A stretch of DNA of 64,000 nucleotides from Whalleya microplaca (GCA_022497155.1 MU385749.1:1-64000); one strand, 5' to 3'. Shown: positions 13,901 to 25,186, counted from the first letter of the stretch. The notes: generated by a model from the letters alone, not told the origin. Made by a program: numbers and translations.

Positions 13901-16900
13901 AAAATATAAGTTTAATATATAATAATATATACCGTCCTTAATTAACGTTTCTAAAATATTCTCGGGTCAATTTATCCCGAGCGATAACGGCTTTTTTTTA
14001 TATTAAACGTAAAATTTTAATCTAATTAATTTCTAAATATCGTTAATAGTTAACTAGCCGGCAGAAAGTGCTTTTATTACATTATTATCGACATTAAATT
14101 CTATAAAAAAATATAAGCCTAGCTCGCTAATAAAGGTATGGTTGTTTAAATTAAAAGCTGCCGCTATTTATATTATTATAACCTTTTTTTATAATATATA
14201 AAAGTAACTGTCGTTATCGTAATTATCGATAATGCTTATTTTAATATTTCGATAAATTTTTATCGGTTTATTTATATCGTTAATAAAAGAAATCGCCTTA
14301 ACTATATTAGCGTTAATAATATTATAAAATATGCCGGGAAATTATATAAAAAATATAAAATCTTAATTTTCGGGTAGATTCCTGTAATTAATAGGTATTA
14401 AAAATATAATATAAAAAGGTATATTTACGTTAGCCTTTATAAATACTCGGCGGCAAGCTTTTTATTATTATTTAATAAATATAATCGGTACAGTTATATC
14501 GTTATATAATATTATTATTATTACTTTATTAAGCTAATTAATTATAATGCCGTATTTATAAATAAATTTATTTCCTAATAAAAAGTTCGGTTATAATAAG
14601 TCGTTATAAACCTATATTTCAATAATATATTTACCGATATAATCTTTATTATAACGATTTTTTCTAAATATACTAAAATCGAATTTAGCTATTTACTTTA
14701 AGTCGACTATACCGCTTACCCCGCCTAATTCTATACCCTTTAATAAGGTTATAAGTTCGTAATCCTTAATAAACTTATCGAATTATACTTTATTAACTAG
14801 TTTATATAATACCTCGTTATCGATATAGACTATCGATTTTTTATTATAAGCGATTACCTTAACTTATATATAAATATATTTTTTTAATAAATCTAATTAG
14901 TCCTTTTATATCGGTCTTACTTTTATCGTTTTTAATTAAGTAAAATCGATTATTTTAATATTTCCGGGGTCGTTTATAGTTAACAAGTAATCTTTATCGA
15001 TTTTTTCGACTATTAGTTTCTTATAAATAAATTCCGTATTATCTTTAATAAAAAATAGTTTTTTATTTAATTATAAAACGTTAGAGCTAATTAAAAATAG
15101 GTAATATTTGTCGATAATTTATTCGACCGATAGTTTTTAATATATTATTTTTAATTTTAATTTTAAAGCCGTATAAATATTCGAAAAAACGTAAGTAAAA
15201 TATTTATTTCGTAACGGGAATACTGTATCGCATTTTCGACAGGTTTATTTAATTACTTATTTATTATTATTATGCGATATATATTAAAACAATAAGTAAA
15301 AATTATTAGTATTATATTACTATTTATTCTCTTTAATATCTTTATAATCGTTTATTATAATATAGCTATCGTTATATAATTTATTTTCGTCCTTTTCGCG
15401 CTTTTTGTCTTTTTATTAACACTAAACTTTATCGTTTATAAAATTAAAGCTATTTCGTAATACAGGCTTAATTTATTAACGCTATCGATAATATAGTTAT
15501 CGTTAATTATAGCAGCGTCCTTAACGGCCTCGGAAATTGCCTTTATAGCTGCGGAATCGGCCTTTATCTCGGAATTAACGGGAACGATTATTTTAGCTAA
15601 GGCAATAACTATTATATTATTAATTATTTTAATCTCGGTAACTATTATATTATCGGTTGTTTTAGCCTCGATAGTTTTTTTTTAGTAAAAATATTTGCGT
15701 CCTTAATTTCCTTAGGCATTATATTTATTAAAACGGTATCCACTTTTATTATTCGATTAATAAAAATCGTAATCGTTAGTCGCTAGCTTATTATTAGCCG
15801 ATATTAAGTTGTTTTTTTTATAAAAATTATATATAGTTAATTTTTTTAAGGTTGGGGCCGAGACATTAATCGCTATTAGGATAGTATTATTATTATAAGT
15901 GCTAAATTCTTAGTTCCTTTATAAAACTATTTATCGATATACTCACTAGCATTTTTTAATATAAGTTAAATATTTATCTAATAATAGACTAACTATAAGC
16001 GGGTTAACGTAAACACGGAATTTAAGCGTAAGCGACTAATAAATTTGCGTTATATATTAACGAGTTTGCGGTATATAATATACGTAATAAGCGCGAATTA
16101 TTTCTATCGACTAATTATAAATTAATTTATTTTATAAAATATCGTTATTAAAATAAAATACCTTATGTAATTTATTTAATATTTTTTTGTCTGTTATTTT
16201 AAATTTCTTAAAAAGCTTACGGCACGCGTAATTATTATTAACTTTTATTAAAATCCTATCGGTATCGCTTAATTAAACAGCCTATTAAATTTAAGTATCG
16301 CCCCGTAATAGTTAATTAAAATCTCTAATAATAATTTCCGTCTTTACGTTATTAATTCTTATATCCCTAATTACGTCGATAAATAAATATACGCTTCGCT
16401 AATAAACGTTCTTTTTGATAACGATATAATCGCCGATTCTAAAGGCTTAATTTAAATTTAGGTAAAAAAATCCGATATCGAATAATCTCTAGCCATTAAA
16501 CTGTTTTTTTTATCGATAGGAGTAGTTAATCTTACGTTACGTATCTCGTAATTCCGTTATAAACTATTTAATTAAACTCTTTTTTAATTAATTAACGGCA
16601 ATAAATAATGCTACCGCGTACTTTATAATTTATCGCTAGGATTTCTTATTTATTATAAATAGTAGCGGTATAATTAATAGCGGTAGGGATTAATAGTTTT
16701 AATAATTTCCTTATTAATTAGGGGTTAATAGTAATAGTGGGAGTTAATTTAAGCTTAGTAATAGCGGTAGTAGTTAATCCGATATTAGCAGCAGTAATTG
16801 ATTGTTTTGTTAGTTTTAGCTCTGCTATTTTTAGTTAGTTATATAAATGTTATTTAAAGGCGTTTCCGTTATCCGCAAATCTTTTATAAATTTCTCGATT

Positions 16901-17484
16901 AATAAGTCGGTTGCTAGTAGCAAGTTTTATTATCGTTCTCGCAACTTTATTATACTTTATAGTATTTTTTCGACTAGCTTTTAATAATTTCCGACCGGTA
17001 TCGGATTAATTAAATAAAAACCTAATAAAATTTTTAGATGCTTTTATATAAAAAATACGGGAGGTATTAGTTTATTAACAATTAGGTTATTAACAAGTGG
17101 GCTATTAATAAATAAGCTATTAATTAAACTAGAAATAAAGCTATCGAATTATATATATATATATATTAAGGTTTTAAAGCTTTCGTTAATAAATTGTCGT
17201 TCTTTTTCCTCTTTTATATTATTATCGTTATCGAAAAGCTCTCGTTTTTTTTCGACTAATTAAATTAGTAATTACTAATCTCGATTAATGGGTTAATTTT
17301 AATTATCGGGCTAATTTTAATTGTTATTAATATCTAAGGTATTGTTAATAAGTGGCTAGGATTTAACAAACTTATCAGCTAAATAAATGGCTTATCGTAA
17401 CTTATATCCGTTTATATACCATTCGTTATTATAATCTATGCTTTTAACACCTTTAAACCGAGACGTTTATCTCGTTATCGGCTA

Positions 17485-17545
17485 CTGTTATTAAGTTATT
17501 AGCTGTTACTAAGTTATTAGCTGTTATTAAGTTATTAGCTGTTAC
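17485..17545. repeat. 18-bp tandem repeat inside the gypsy relic
   Basis: Three tandem units of CTGTTATTAAGTTATTAG, the second with one change (ACTA), followed by a partial fourth (CTGTTAC). They lie in the 5' part of the inner retrotransposon, probably untranslated or gag sequence. Confidence 0.75.
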
Positions 17546-18197
17546 ACTTTAATATATAAGGCATAGTTAATAATCTTTTATAAGATATCACTTTTTAATT
17601 TAATAATTACTTTATATTATAAATGTTTATTAATAAATGTAGCAACGTTTAAGGCATTATGTTAGGCTTCTTAATAATATAATAATATGAGTTTAAATAA
17701 AGATAAGGGTACGGGTGTACGGGATATTAATAGCGCTAGTTAATATTAATATCAATATCGAAGTTAGAAATAGTTAAAAACAAAAGGTTAATAAGGCTAG
17801 TCCGAAAGGAGTTTTCCGGCTACTCCGGCTTATAAGTTTAATATATTAAACTTAATCGAATTCGTTTATATATATATATAAGTTATTACTTCTTTATATA
17901 TATATCGATCTATATATTAAATTATTAAATAACGATATAAAAAAACCTAATCGAAGCTATATCGAAATCTGCTTAAGGCAAGGGAAAAAACGAATACTAT
18001 TATACGTTAGTAATAGTTCTTTTTAAAGTCGTTAGTTATTATATATATTTGATAAATTTATAACGGAAACGTCGTTAATTTATTAATATAACTTAAAACT
18101 GCAGTTATATAGGCAGTTAATTAATAGGCTCGATAAAAAGAAAATGATTTTTTATATTATATAAGTCGGCGCGACCTTTTAATAAGGTATTACTAAT

Positions 18198-18337
18198 TGT
18201 GAGGCTAATGAATATAATAAAGCTTTTTTTTATTAATTAATAATAAGTCCCGAAAAGACTTATATAGCTTAAGTCCCGAAGGGACTTATATAGCTTAAGT
18301 CCCGAAAGGACTTATATAGCTATAACTAGGCCTAATA
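18198..18337 (-). repeat. 5' LTR of the inner gypsy element (140 bp, three 26-bp units)
   Basis: This matches the LTR at 7543-7629 except that the 26-bp unit (AAGTCCCGAAAGGACTT followed by ATATAGCTT) is present three times in tandem at about 18245-18322. Two extra units account for 52 of the 53 bp by which the two LTRs differ. Confidence 0.85.
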
Positions 18338-18342
18338 AAAGT

Positions 18343-18506
18343 TAACTAATTATTATATAATAGCTTAACTTAAAAAAACCTCTTTACCTGTTTATTTAAT
18401 CTAGCTAACTAAGCTTATGATTTAATAAATCACGTGTAAAGGGCTTAAGGTGTGCTATAATAGCTATAAGGACTTTATAGCACTTTATAAGCCCTGTGCC
18501 GTGACA
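18343..18506 (-). repeat. Right LTR of the outer element, second fragment
   Basis: These 164 bp continue the LTR broken at 7542 and end CCGTGACA, followed by the outer duplication AAAAC. The preceding five bases (18338-18342, AAAGT) are the inner target duplication. Together with 7460-7542 this gives 247 bp, the same length as the intact left copy. Confidence 0.85.
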
Positions 18507-18511
18507 AAAAC

Positions 18512-19930
18512 GAGTTAAAATTAAAAAAGCGCCGGCAAAGTTAATCTTTAATATACTAATAATTAAATATATTAAAGGGCATAACTTTATTAATAAATAA
18601 AATACGTCATTATGTAAATTACTAGTAAAAATAAGTGGGAAATATATATAACGTTAGTTTAACTAATGAGAGGCTATAATTTAAGATATTAATGCCTGGC
18701 GCCGAACTAGTAATAATTATCCTTGTGACCTATATGTATTCCTACGTAAGTAACATTCCCTGTTCGAATATTCCCCCGCATTTTGTGAAGCGTGAATCTG
18801 TGGCACGGTTGACAACAACCCTCAACGCGAATCTCGACAGTCCTTACGAGAAAGCTCTATTGCGTGTATAACCAGAGTTCGTAGGATGTACCTCCTTTTC
18901 GCAATGCCGATTCGACGAATCATCAGGCACAAGCATTGCCCCTGAACCACAACCGTGGTACTACCTAACAGGGTAGCTCTGTTATCTTGCATAATCTGAT
19001 CATCATATAGTAGAAAACGGGGTTCGAAAGCGAACGAGGAGGGCCTTTTGGCGATTGGTTATTCTCACCAGGCTCCAATTAGCATTGAGTTATTTGCAAT
19101 CCCATTATCGATATATCGCTGGCGATAGATCTCCATTCGCATTCGTTTCTGATGCACTAACGGAGGTCGGTTACCTAATCATGTCTATCACGTCCGCCTC
19201 GTCGCCTGACTGAGAGTGGATGCAAGGGGCCATGTAAGGATCCCAACCTCTTACCAGGGTTCGCCCCGCGATATGTTCTGCGCTACTAATGTCACTCATT
19301 GCCGTGACCGGTGGGGCGTTACATCGCGACTGAGCGACTTATACGTTTCTAGTTGGCAAGGCCGTCTTGGCAGATTTCCGCGCCGATGGCCTTTCGTTGC
19401 CCCAGGTGGTCTTTGTGGGACCGGGCATCGCTAGGGCCGTGCTATATCTCGCCGAGATCTCACCTCGTGGCCAGCACAGGCAAGTGCTCCTGGCTCGCTT
19501 GTGCGATGTCGACGATCCCTTTGCTTAAGGACAGGGTCGCACATACCACGCGCTCGTTCACATGTGAGAGCAGCAGGCGCGGAGGAGGGTATGGCAGGTG
19601 GACGGGCAGACGGGGCCCTGGCTGGCCACAAGGGAATGCCGCGGCTGCGACGTACCTGCTGCGGCGCTGTCTTCCTAGTCGGTGCGTCGACGCGTCCCTG
19701 AGCTCGGGATGGCACGTCGGGGTAAGGAGGAATGACATCAATCACGAGCAAAACCCAGATTGCATGTGGAGCGCGTCATGATCTCCTGAGCTTTTGGGAT
19801 GCTATAATAAGTTCTCGGCGCCCCTTTCTGTCTGTTTGTCTGACCGAAACCGGGTACGGCTGAGCTTGAGCTTAATCCAATAACCGTACTGCTAGTGTAT
19901 CCAGGGCAGTGGTAACACAGCTTTTTCGTG
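18512..19930. other. Boundary between RIP block and genic DNA, no supported gene
   Basis: AT-rich degraded DNA stops abruptly at about 18,690; from there CpA/TpG are normal. The 19.2-19.8 kb part is GC-rich and shows overlapping open frames on both strands (such as 19353-19781 and 19431-19751). None has a recognisable domain, and their antisense overlap suggests they reflect composition only. The end of the stretch should hold the promoter of the oxidase gene that starts at 19,931. Confidence 0.5.
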
Positions 19931-21737
19931 ATGTTATCTCTTCGCCAGGTCTCTGTTCTCGCCGCTGTGACGCTCAGCGTCTCGGCGGAACCGTATAATA
20001 CATTCGACGGCGAGGGATTCCCTGCTTGCAACGATGTTGCCGCCGTCCATAATGTCACCAGCATCGATGAAATGGTTGAGATTGTAAAGGAGGCTGCTGC
20101 CAATGGTACTCCAGTGAGGGCTTCGGGTAAAGGACACATGTGGTGAGTTGGACCTTAGCACAACTCGAACTCCTTTTCTTGTCCACTCTCGCCGTAGGAT
20201 AGTCTCCTATTAGGCATTACACTAGCTCTTCCATCAGCCAGGGATGGCTCCCAATCAGGGCCTCAATGCACAAATACCATAATGCTAACAGGAGATGCGG
20301 CGAAGGTATGACACCATGTGTTCGGACAACCCAGATACGGTAATCATTCGCACAGAGAACGTCAATAATATCTCGAATCTAGTGCTCGAGGAAGGCGCCG
20401 AGTCCGGAACGGTCGACATAGAAGCTGGCGTGACATTCCTCCAGCTTGCTGAGTACCTACACAACAATAGCGCTTCTATGGGCTATACACTAGTCAACTG
20501 GAACATCACCATGGCTGGCGCTGTTGCCATGGGTGGTCATCGATCGGCTATTCGCGAGGACTCCATGGTCGCTGCTGGTGTACAGTCGCTGGACATCATA
20601 AATGGAAATGGCGAGATCGTGACGGTCGAACGCGATGACAGCAATGATGACTGGCTGGCCGCGTCTACCTCCTTAGGCTTGTTGGGCGTTATTGCTCGTA
20701 TGAAGTTCAAAATCTACCCAGATTTCAAGGTATTTGCGAAACAAGAGACGTAAGCACTACATATTCCTGGACCCCTATTCATTGACTAATTGCCATGCAG
20801 CTTGGAGGAAGATGACGTACTGAATGGGGATATATACGGCTTAATCGCACCGTATGCCACTGCAAATTTCTGGGTATTCCAATTCTTCCCGTTGCTTTAG
20901 AGTGGGATATAACTCTAACATACTATATAGTGGTGGCCATACTTGAAGAAGTTCCACTGGAGATACTACGACAAGGTCCCCTCTACCCTCAGCGACCAGG
21001 AGGGATTCCAGAACACATTCTCCATAACCGACGCCGAGGCTGATACCGCGAAATCGATCCTCGAGACCGGTAAATACCTAGCGACTTCTAATATGCTGTT
21101 CGAGACGATCGCGTTCGGTCTATGGTCCGCCCCCAACTTCCGCGAGAAAACAACGCAGGAGTCGATCACGGAGTGGCCTGTCTACGGCTGGAACTACGAT
21201 GTCCTGATCGGGGGTCTGTATCCGGACCAGAAGCCCGAGTGGGAGCACGACATGCACGGCAAGACGCTCGAGCTGGCGTTTCCCGTAACGAGAGCAAACG
21301 ACATGCTGAAGCGCGTGCGCGAGCTGTTCGACGCCGAGGCCGAGAAGGGTATCATCATGACAAGCACGTACCGCAGTGGCATCAACATCAAGTTCGGCAA
21401 GGCATACTACGACCTCCTGGGCCAGGTGACGTACAACACGTCAGACGGCGCCGACTGGACCAAAGGCGCGATCATGTTCGATTTCCCCTCGTTCAAGCCC
21501 AACGGCGGCGACGGCAAGCGCTTCAACGAGGACTTCTATCCCAACCTGGCCAAGACCCTTATCGACGAATTCCCCTGCCGCCCCCACTGGACCAAGAACA
21601 CGCGCGAGATCTTCGGCAACGCCACCAAGAACCTCGACCCGGACCACCTGGCCCGATTCAAGGTTGTGAGGCAGAAGTTCGACCCCAAGGGCATCTTCAA
21701 AAGCATTATCGGCGAGATCTTGGGTTTTTATGACTGA
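19931..21737 (+). CDS. Secreted FAD-linked oxidase, aldonolactone-oxidase-like
   Basis: Four exons are inferred: 19931-20142, 20306-20749, 20801-20873 and 20931-21737, giving 511 aa. I start at the ATG because the codon before it is GTG. The N-terminus (MLSLRQVSVLAAVTLSVSA) is a clear signal peptide. A PCMH-type FAD domain follows, with RASGKGHMW at residues 63-71; splicing intron 1 joins it to YDTMCSDNP. The C-terminal half carries HWTK (462-465), the HWxK motif of sugar-lactone oxidases such as D-arabinono-1,4-lactone and L-gulonolactone oxidase, and ends with FDPKGIF, usual for the family. A role oxidising a sugar lactone or related alcohol outside the cell is inferred; a berberine-bridge-like oxidase is the alternative. 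It is the first intact gene beside the RIP block. Confidence 0.85.
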
Positions 21738-22386
21738 ATGCGGTGATGTGATGATACGAATTTCCTATGTCGTTGAGATGATACCTACGTACCTTAGTTA
21801 ATGTTCTGTCATCAATTTGACTTCTGCGCTTATTTTAGTGCCGCAAGTTGGTCCAATTGCTATTTACATGCAGTGGTCATTACAATCCCAATAGATGTTT
21901 CTATTCTCTTTATGAGCCACTATGAAGCTTGTCAACATTTTGTAGGCCGTGAAGCCAGGGTCCCACAACCAGAGATGTATCAAGCTCTCAGACTTCGGAG
22001 GCACTGTATCGAGAAATACGTGCGTATAATGGGTGGTATATACGTAGCTATACTCATTAGTTTGATTATCCCACTGCGATGCTATTGTAGCTTGACATAC
22101 CTTTCACCGTATCGAAGTGACTTGCCTACTCCATGTCTGGAACTACGGACATAGAGATCCGCTCCTGTGCTACCATAGAGCTCAGAATGGCCATATGCAG
22201 ATTTTGAGATACCTGTCCCTGCACATAACAATGTACTAAACTTTCCTATTTCACAATTTGCTTACAATAAACTAAGCCGGGTTAGTATAACGATTGTTGG
22301 GCGATGTTTTCTTTATTCGTCTAGCAAGAGATAATGATAGCAGACACAGGAATTCTTGGACCTCATCTTTTGGTAGTCTGGCCCCT
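21738..22386. other. Intergenic between convergent genes
   Basis: 3' flank of the oxidase and of the kinase-like gene, which converge here. A 117-codon frame (21801-22154, plus) starts with ATG but shows no domain and no supporting context, so I do not call it a gene. Confidence 0.4.
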
Positions 22387-23877
22387 TCATCCCTTTTTGG
22401 CCTTGGAGGGTTGTTTCGATTTCTCCAGCGCTTTCCGGGACTTCGCTGCCCTGGTTCTCTTGGCTATTGGTTCTGTGGTGGATAACTCTAATGAATCTAC
22501 AGCCTTTCTCTTTTTGCCCTGCAATGCTTCGATTTGAGTGCTAGAATCCCTGACATCCTTAGCCTCTGATTCTGGAGTGTCTGCAGCCTTTTGGCCAAGA
22601 CCACTGTCGGAATTTGAAGCGCTGTCTTTCTCTTCCTGCCTTGATTCACCCTCGAATTGGTGCGGCTTCTTGGTAACCCTGTCTGGATATGCTTCCGAGT
22701 AAGGGGGCCTCTGCCAGTCAATCCTCTTTTTCATGGGATACTCTCTGGTCGGATCGTCGGGAACATGATTGTCCCAGTTGAATTCAATCGGATCCCGTGC
22801 TTGAGACTTATATTCCTCTTTATGTCTCTGGATCCACTCCGTGATATACTCTCGAAGTCGTTTCCCTTCGCAATCAAGGTTTGCATTGACTGGCCAATCT
22901 GGCATCTGGTTAAGGATATCAGTGTTATTACTGAATATTCCGAGCTCTTTTCTTGTCTTCGCATATTGGACCTTTCGAAGTTTTATGTCATGTGTAATAA
23001 GCTCGTATACAGACCACATAACTGTGTCGAGCTCATCGTTGACCCGTTCTTCGCTAATAGGCGCCGCCATCTCGAAATCGCATAGCACAAGCGTATCCGC
23101 AGCTTCGTCAACCAATATATTCTTTAATTGCATATCGCCATGTACGATACCTTTGTCCCAATGTAAGAAGTCCAAGGTATCTGTGAGCTGCTCAATCCAC
23201 CTAAACTTGAAGGGCCGGGTCTTGTTCCATTTAAGGTCGCCCCCTTCGACAAACTTCGTTATCATTCCGATAATATGTTCCTCGTCATCCAGTACCAGAC
23301 GGTCAAGAGGAATTAGGGATGGATGAGGAGGAAGGGATCTCAAAACATTCATTTCATTCCATATCGAATACCCGTCAGTATCACTGAATATATATTTAGC
23401 GACATGTCGGCTGTCTAAGTTATCAACCGGGCCGACCAAGTCAACATTAGCTTTGAAACGGTCGAGTTCGACCAGTTGAGTGCGCTTGAATGTTGGCCAA
23501 TCTGAAAAGGTCGTATCGGCAAGGCGTGGATGGGGTGCCTCTGCGAGTGTATATATCCCCATCTCTGAATTTCTCAACTTTTCAACTTCCTGAGGATCCG
23601 ACGAAACCATTTCCAACAATCCACTTTCACTGACTTTTAACACTTTAACAGAAGGTGCGAGGTGCCCATGATATCGTTTGAGGGTTTTCCCGACCAGATC
23701 CATTTCTGCACCCTCTTCTTCTAAGTACGACTCGGGGCATACGAGGAAAATTTCGCGACGTTCATCAGCTTCAAGAAGGCAAACCATGCCCATTTCTGGA
23801 TGGGGGTCATTCCAATTCAGGAATCCTTCACTTATGTGAAAATATTTATCCCAAATAGAGCTCTTGTCCAAGTCCAT
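22387..23877 (-). CDS. Kinase-fold protein with HGD and DFE motifs
   Basis: Single exon, 496 aa, with a clear ATG. Residues ~150-330 form a protein-kinase-like fold: VAK with Lys161 as the likely ATP-binding lysine, Glu175 (WNEMNVL) as its partner, HGDMQLKN at 246-253 in place of HRDxxxxN, and DFE at 267-269 in place of DFG. The glycine-rich loop is not recognisable. The catalytic Asp (248), Asn (253) and metal Asp (267) are all kept, so activity is possible, perhaps of a small-molecule or atypical fungal kinase type. The last ~100 residues are polar and end in Lys/Arg clusters (KKRKAVD, KSKQPSKAKKG) that look like nuclear signals. Function is unknown. It is divergent from the Cys-rich gene at 24,654. 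Confidence 0.8.
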   Translation of the reverse strand: MDLDKSSIWDKYFHISEGFLNWNDPHPEMGMVCLLEADERREIFLVCPESYLEEEGAEMDLVGKTLKRYHGHLAPSVKVLKVSESGLLEMVSSDPQEVEKLRNSEMGIYTLAEAPHPRLADTTFSDWPTFKRTQLVELDRFKANVDLVGPVDNLDSRHVAKYIFSDTDGYSIWNEMNVLRSLPPHPSLIPLDRLVLDDEEHIIGMITKFVEGGDLKWNKTRPFKFRWIEQLTDTLDFLHWDKGIVHGDMQLKNILVDEAADTLVLCDFEMAAPISEERVNDELDTVMWSVYELITHDIKLRKVQYAKTRKELGIFSNNTDILNQMPDWPVNANLDCEGKRLREYITEWIQRHKEEYKSQARDPIEFNWDNHVPDDPTREYPMKKRIDWQRPPYSEAYPDRVTKKPHQFEGESRQEEKDSASNSDSGLGQKAADTPESEAKDVRDSSTQIEALQGKKRKAVDSLELSTTEPIAKRTRAAKSRKALEKSKQPSKAKKG

Positions 23878-24378
23878 GTTGATGATAACTTATAAGGATG
23901 CGTTAAGGATATCGGATTGGGACGTTGGTGAGATGTTGATCTATGGTCAGATGCGGGTATAGGATAGTTACATCTAACGTTGAGTGCAGAAAATTCGAAG
24001 TAGTAACCTAGATGCCCATCTTCCACAATGACAGAGGTGGCGAGTAGGGCAATTGGAACAGTTTCACACAATGTAAAAGGTCTACTGAATTTTATGTAAC
24101 AAGTTAGGTGCGATGGCTCGTCTTGTGCCCCTAGCATTGAGTAGGTGAGCTCATTTATCCGTGGTCCTTGTTCTATTGCTGTGTAACCAAATGGACCCCT
24201 TTGTCCTCCACCTCTAGCCCCCCATTTCGTCTCCAACAAACTATATCATCTTCGGGTACTACCCAAGTTACATATATTACATATACTGTCTTTGTCAGGA
24301 TTAAATGTTGGCTTTTGCCAAAAAAAAAAATCCGCAAACATTCAGATGAGGGAAACGTCATATAGTCTTCTAGTAATC

Positions 24379-24481
24379 GGAAAACATTCTGCAGTGATAT
24401 GAAAACATTCTGTAGTGATAGGAAAACTTTCTGTAGTGATAGGACAGCATTCTGCTGTGATAGGATAACATTCTATTGTGG
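24379..24481. repeat. 21-bp tandem array with GATA-type sites in a divergent promoter
   Basis: Five head-to-tail units of 21 bp begin at 24379, 24400, 24421, 24442 and 24463 (the last is partial). The unit begins GGAAAACATTCTG and ends GTGATA. Each junction makes TGATAGG or TGATATG, and most of these match HGATAR, the site of fungal GATA factors. The period equals two helical turns, so all sites face the same side. The array lies about 170 bp before the start codon at 24654 and 500 bp from that of the kinase-like gene. Its role as an activation element is inferred. Confidence 0.8.
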
Positions 24482-24560
24482 AACAGAATGCACATTGACT
24501 CACATATAACTCGTTTAGTCTGAAAGGGGCGAGTATTGAGATGATGGCTACATAGGAGAA

Positions 24561-24570
24561 TTTATATAAA
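24561..24570 (+). promoter_or_regulatory. TATA-like box of the Cys-rich gene
   Basis: TTTATATAAA lies 84 bp before the ATG at 24654, followed by a C/A-rich leader typical of fungal 5' UTRs. Confidence 0.55.
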
Positions 24571-24653
24571 CACCTTTGCTGCGATCTAGGTAATAATCAA
24601 CCACTTAAAATCACCACGGCTACTTCAACACAAACCCGAAGACATAATCAACT

Positions 24654-25076
24654 ATGAAGGAATCAGGCTGTGGAATCATCAAACCGCACGCAGTTAAAAA
24701 GGATCTCTTGAAGAGACTTGTTATCGACCCTAGGACTCGTTGCGCGTGCGGCTTTTACCAATATTTCTCGAAAATGTGTGGACATGCCTACAGCAACCCA
24801 ATCCAACATAAATGCAAGGGCACAATCTCGGCAGATGGCAACCCGATACTCTGTAAGAAGCCCGGACAGGTTGTTAATATAGAGAAGGTCAAAGTCTCTG
24901 CTCGATGTTCCCATTGTGCGAAGAGACCTTGTTATTGGAGGAAGACTACCAGCAAGAAGTCCGCAGATCTCAAAGAAGAGCAAACCAAGCTTCTTGCAGA
25001 AGCTAAAGAGCGAAACGAGGCCAAGAAATCTGACTACGAGGCTGAATCTGATAATAAGAAAACCAACACAGCTTGA
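24654..25076 (+). CDS. Small Cys-rich, Lys-rich protein of unknown function
   Basis: Single exon, 140 aa, with ATG in a good context (CAACTATGA). There is no signal peptide. Cys/His residues are spaced like a metal-binding domain: Cys30, Cys32, Cys42, His44, His52, Cys54, Cys67, Cys85, Cys88 and Cys93, with the words CAC, MCGH, QHKC and CSHCAKRPC. The last 45 residues are charged (Lys/Glu) and probably helical or disordered. A zinc-binding nuclear or cytosolic protein is the simplest guess. I do not recognise the family. The TATA-like box and GATA-site array upstream suggest controlled expression. Confidence 0.65.
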   Translation: MKESGCGIIKPHAVKKDLLKRLVIDPRTRCACGFYQYFSKMCGHAYSNPIQHKCKGTISADGNPILCKKPGQVVNIEKVKVSARCSHCAKRPCYWRKTTSKKSADLKEEQTKLLAEAKERNEAKKSDYEAESDNKKTNTA

Positions 25077-25186
25077 AGCAGTTTTAACACATGTTTAGCT
25101 TGTGGCATGTATGAAGTTCTATAGCATAGACATCATACTTGACTCAATTATAACTAATTATCAAAATACTTCATTTTACAAAGCCC

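Larger units (their letters stand above)
7543..18337 (-). mobile_element. Ty3/gypsy-type LTR retrotransposon, RIP-degraded, nested
   Basis: The element is bounded by short LTRs (7543-7629 and 18198-18337) whose outer ends read TGTGAGGC and CCTAATA, the latter being CCTAACA after C-to-T change. AAAGT repeats flank it on both sides. Minus-strand reading gives degraded reverse transcriptase (YINDIIIYS at 13315-13289, YxDD with D changed to N) and, downstream, integrase (ISDKNPKFISD near 11570). Reverse transcriptase before integrase is the gypsy order. A purine tract (GAGGGGGCAG on the minus strand) sits beside the left LTR, confirming minus orientation. Many stops and G-to-A/C-to-T changes show it is dead. 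Confidence 0.9.
5524..18506 (-). mobile_element. Outer LTR retrotransposon, non-autonomous or deleted, interrupted by a younger element
   Basis: Two 247-bp LTR copies bound the element: 5524-5770, and a right copy split into 7460-7542 and 18343-18506 (83+164=247). The 5-bp flanks are identical: AAAAC at 5519-5523 and at 18507-18511. The internal part (5771-7459) is only about 1.7 kb, too short for gag-pol, so it is a non-autonomous or internally deleted copy. The purine-rich string AAGGGGGTAA, read on the minus strand, lies directly beside the left LTR. It fits a polypurine tract and sets minus orientation. The sequence is RIP-degraded throughout. Confidence 0.85.

Noticed and set aside
19021..19050. 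GGTTCGAAAGC resembling a tRNA B box
   Set aside because: No A box at the right distance and no foldable cloverleaf around it.
19216..19781. Overlapping open frames on both strands near 19.2-19.8 kb
   Set aside because: Five GC-rich frames overlap each other in sense and antisense; none shows a domain, start context or splice support.
21122..21733. 203-codon frame overlapping the oxidase
   Set aside because: An out-of-frame shadow of the last oxidase exon with Arg/Pro/Gln-rich composition.
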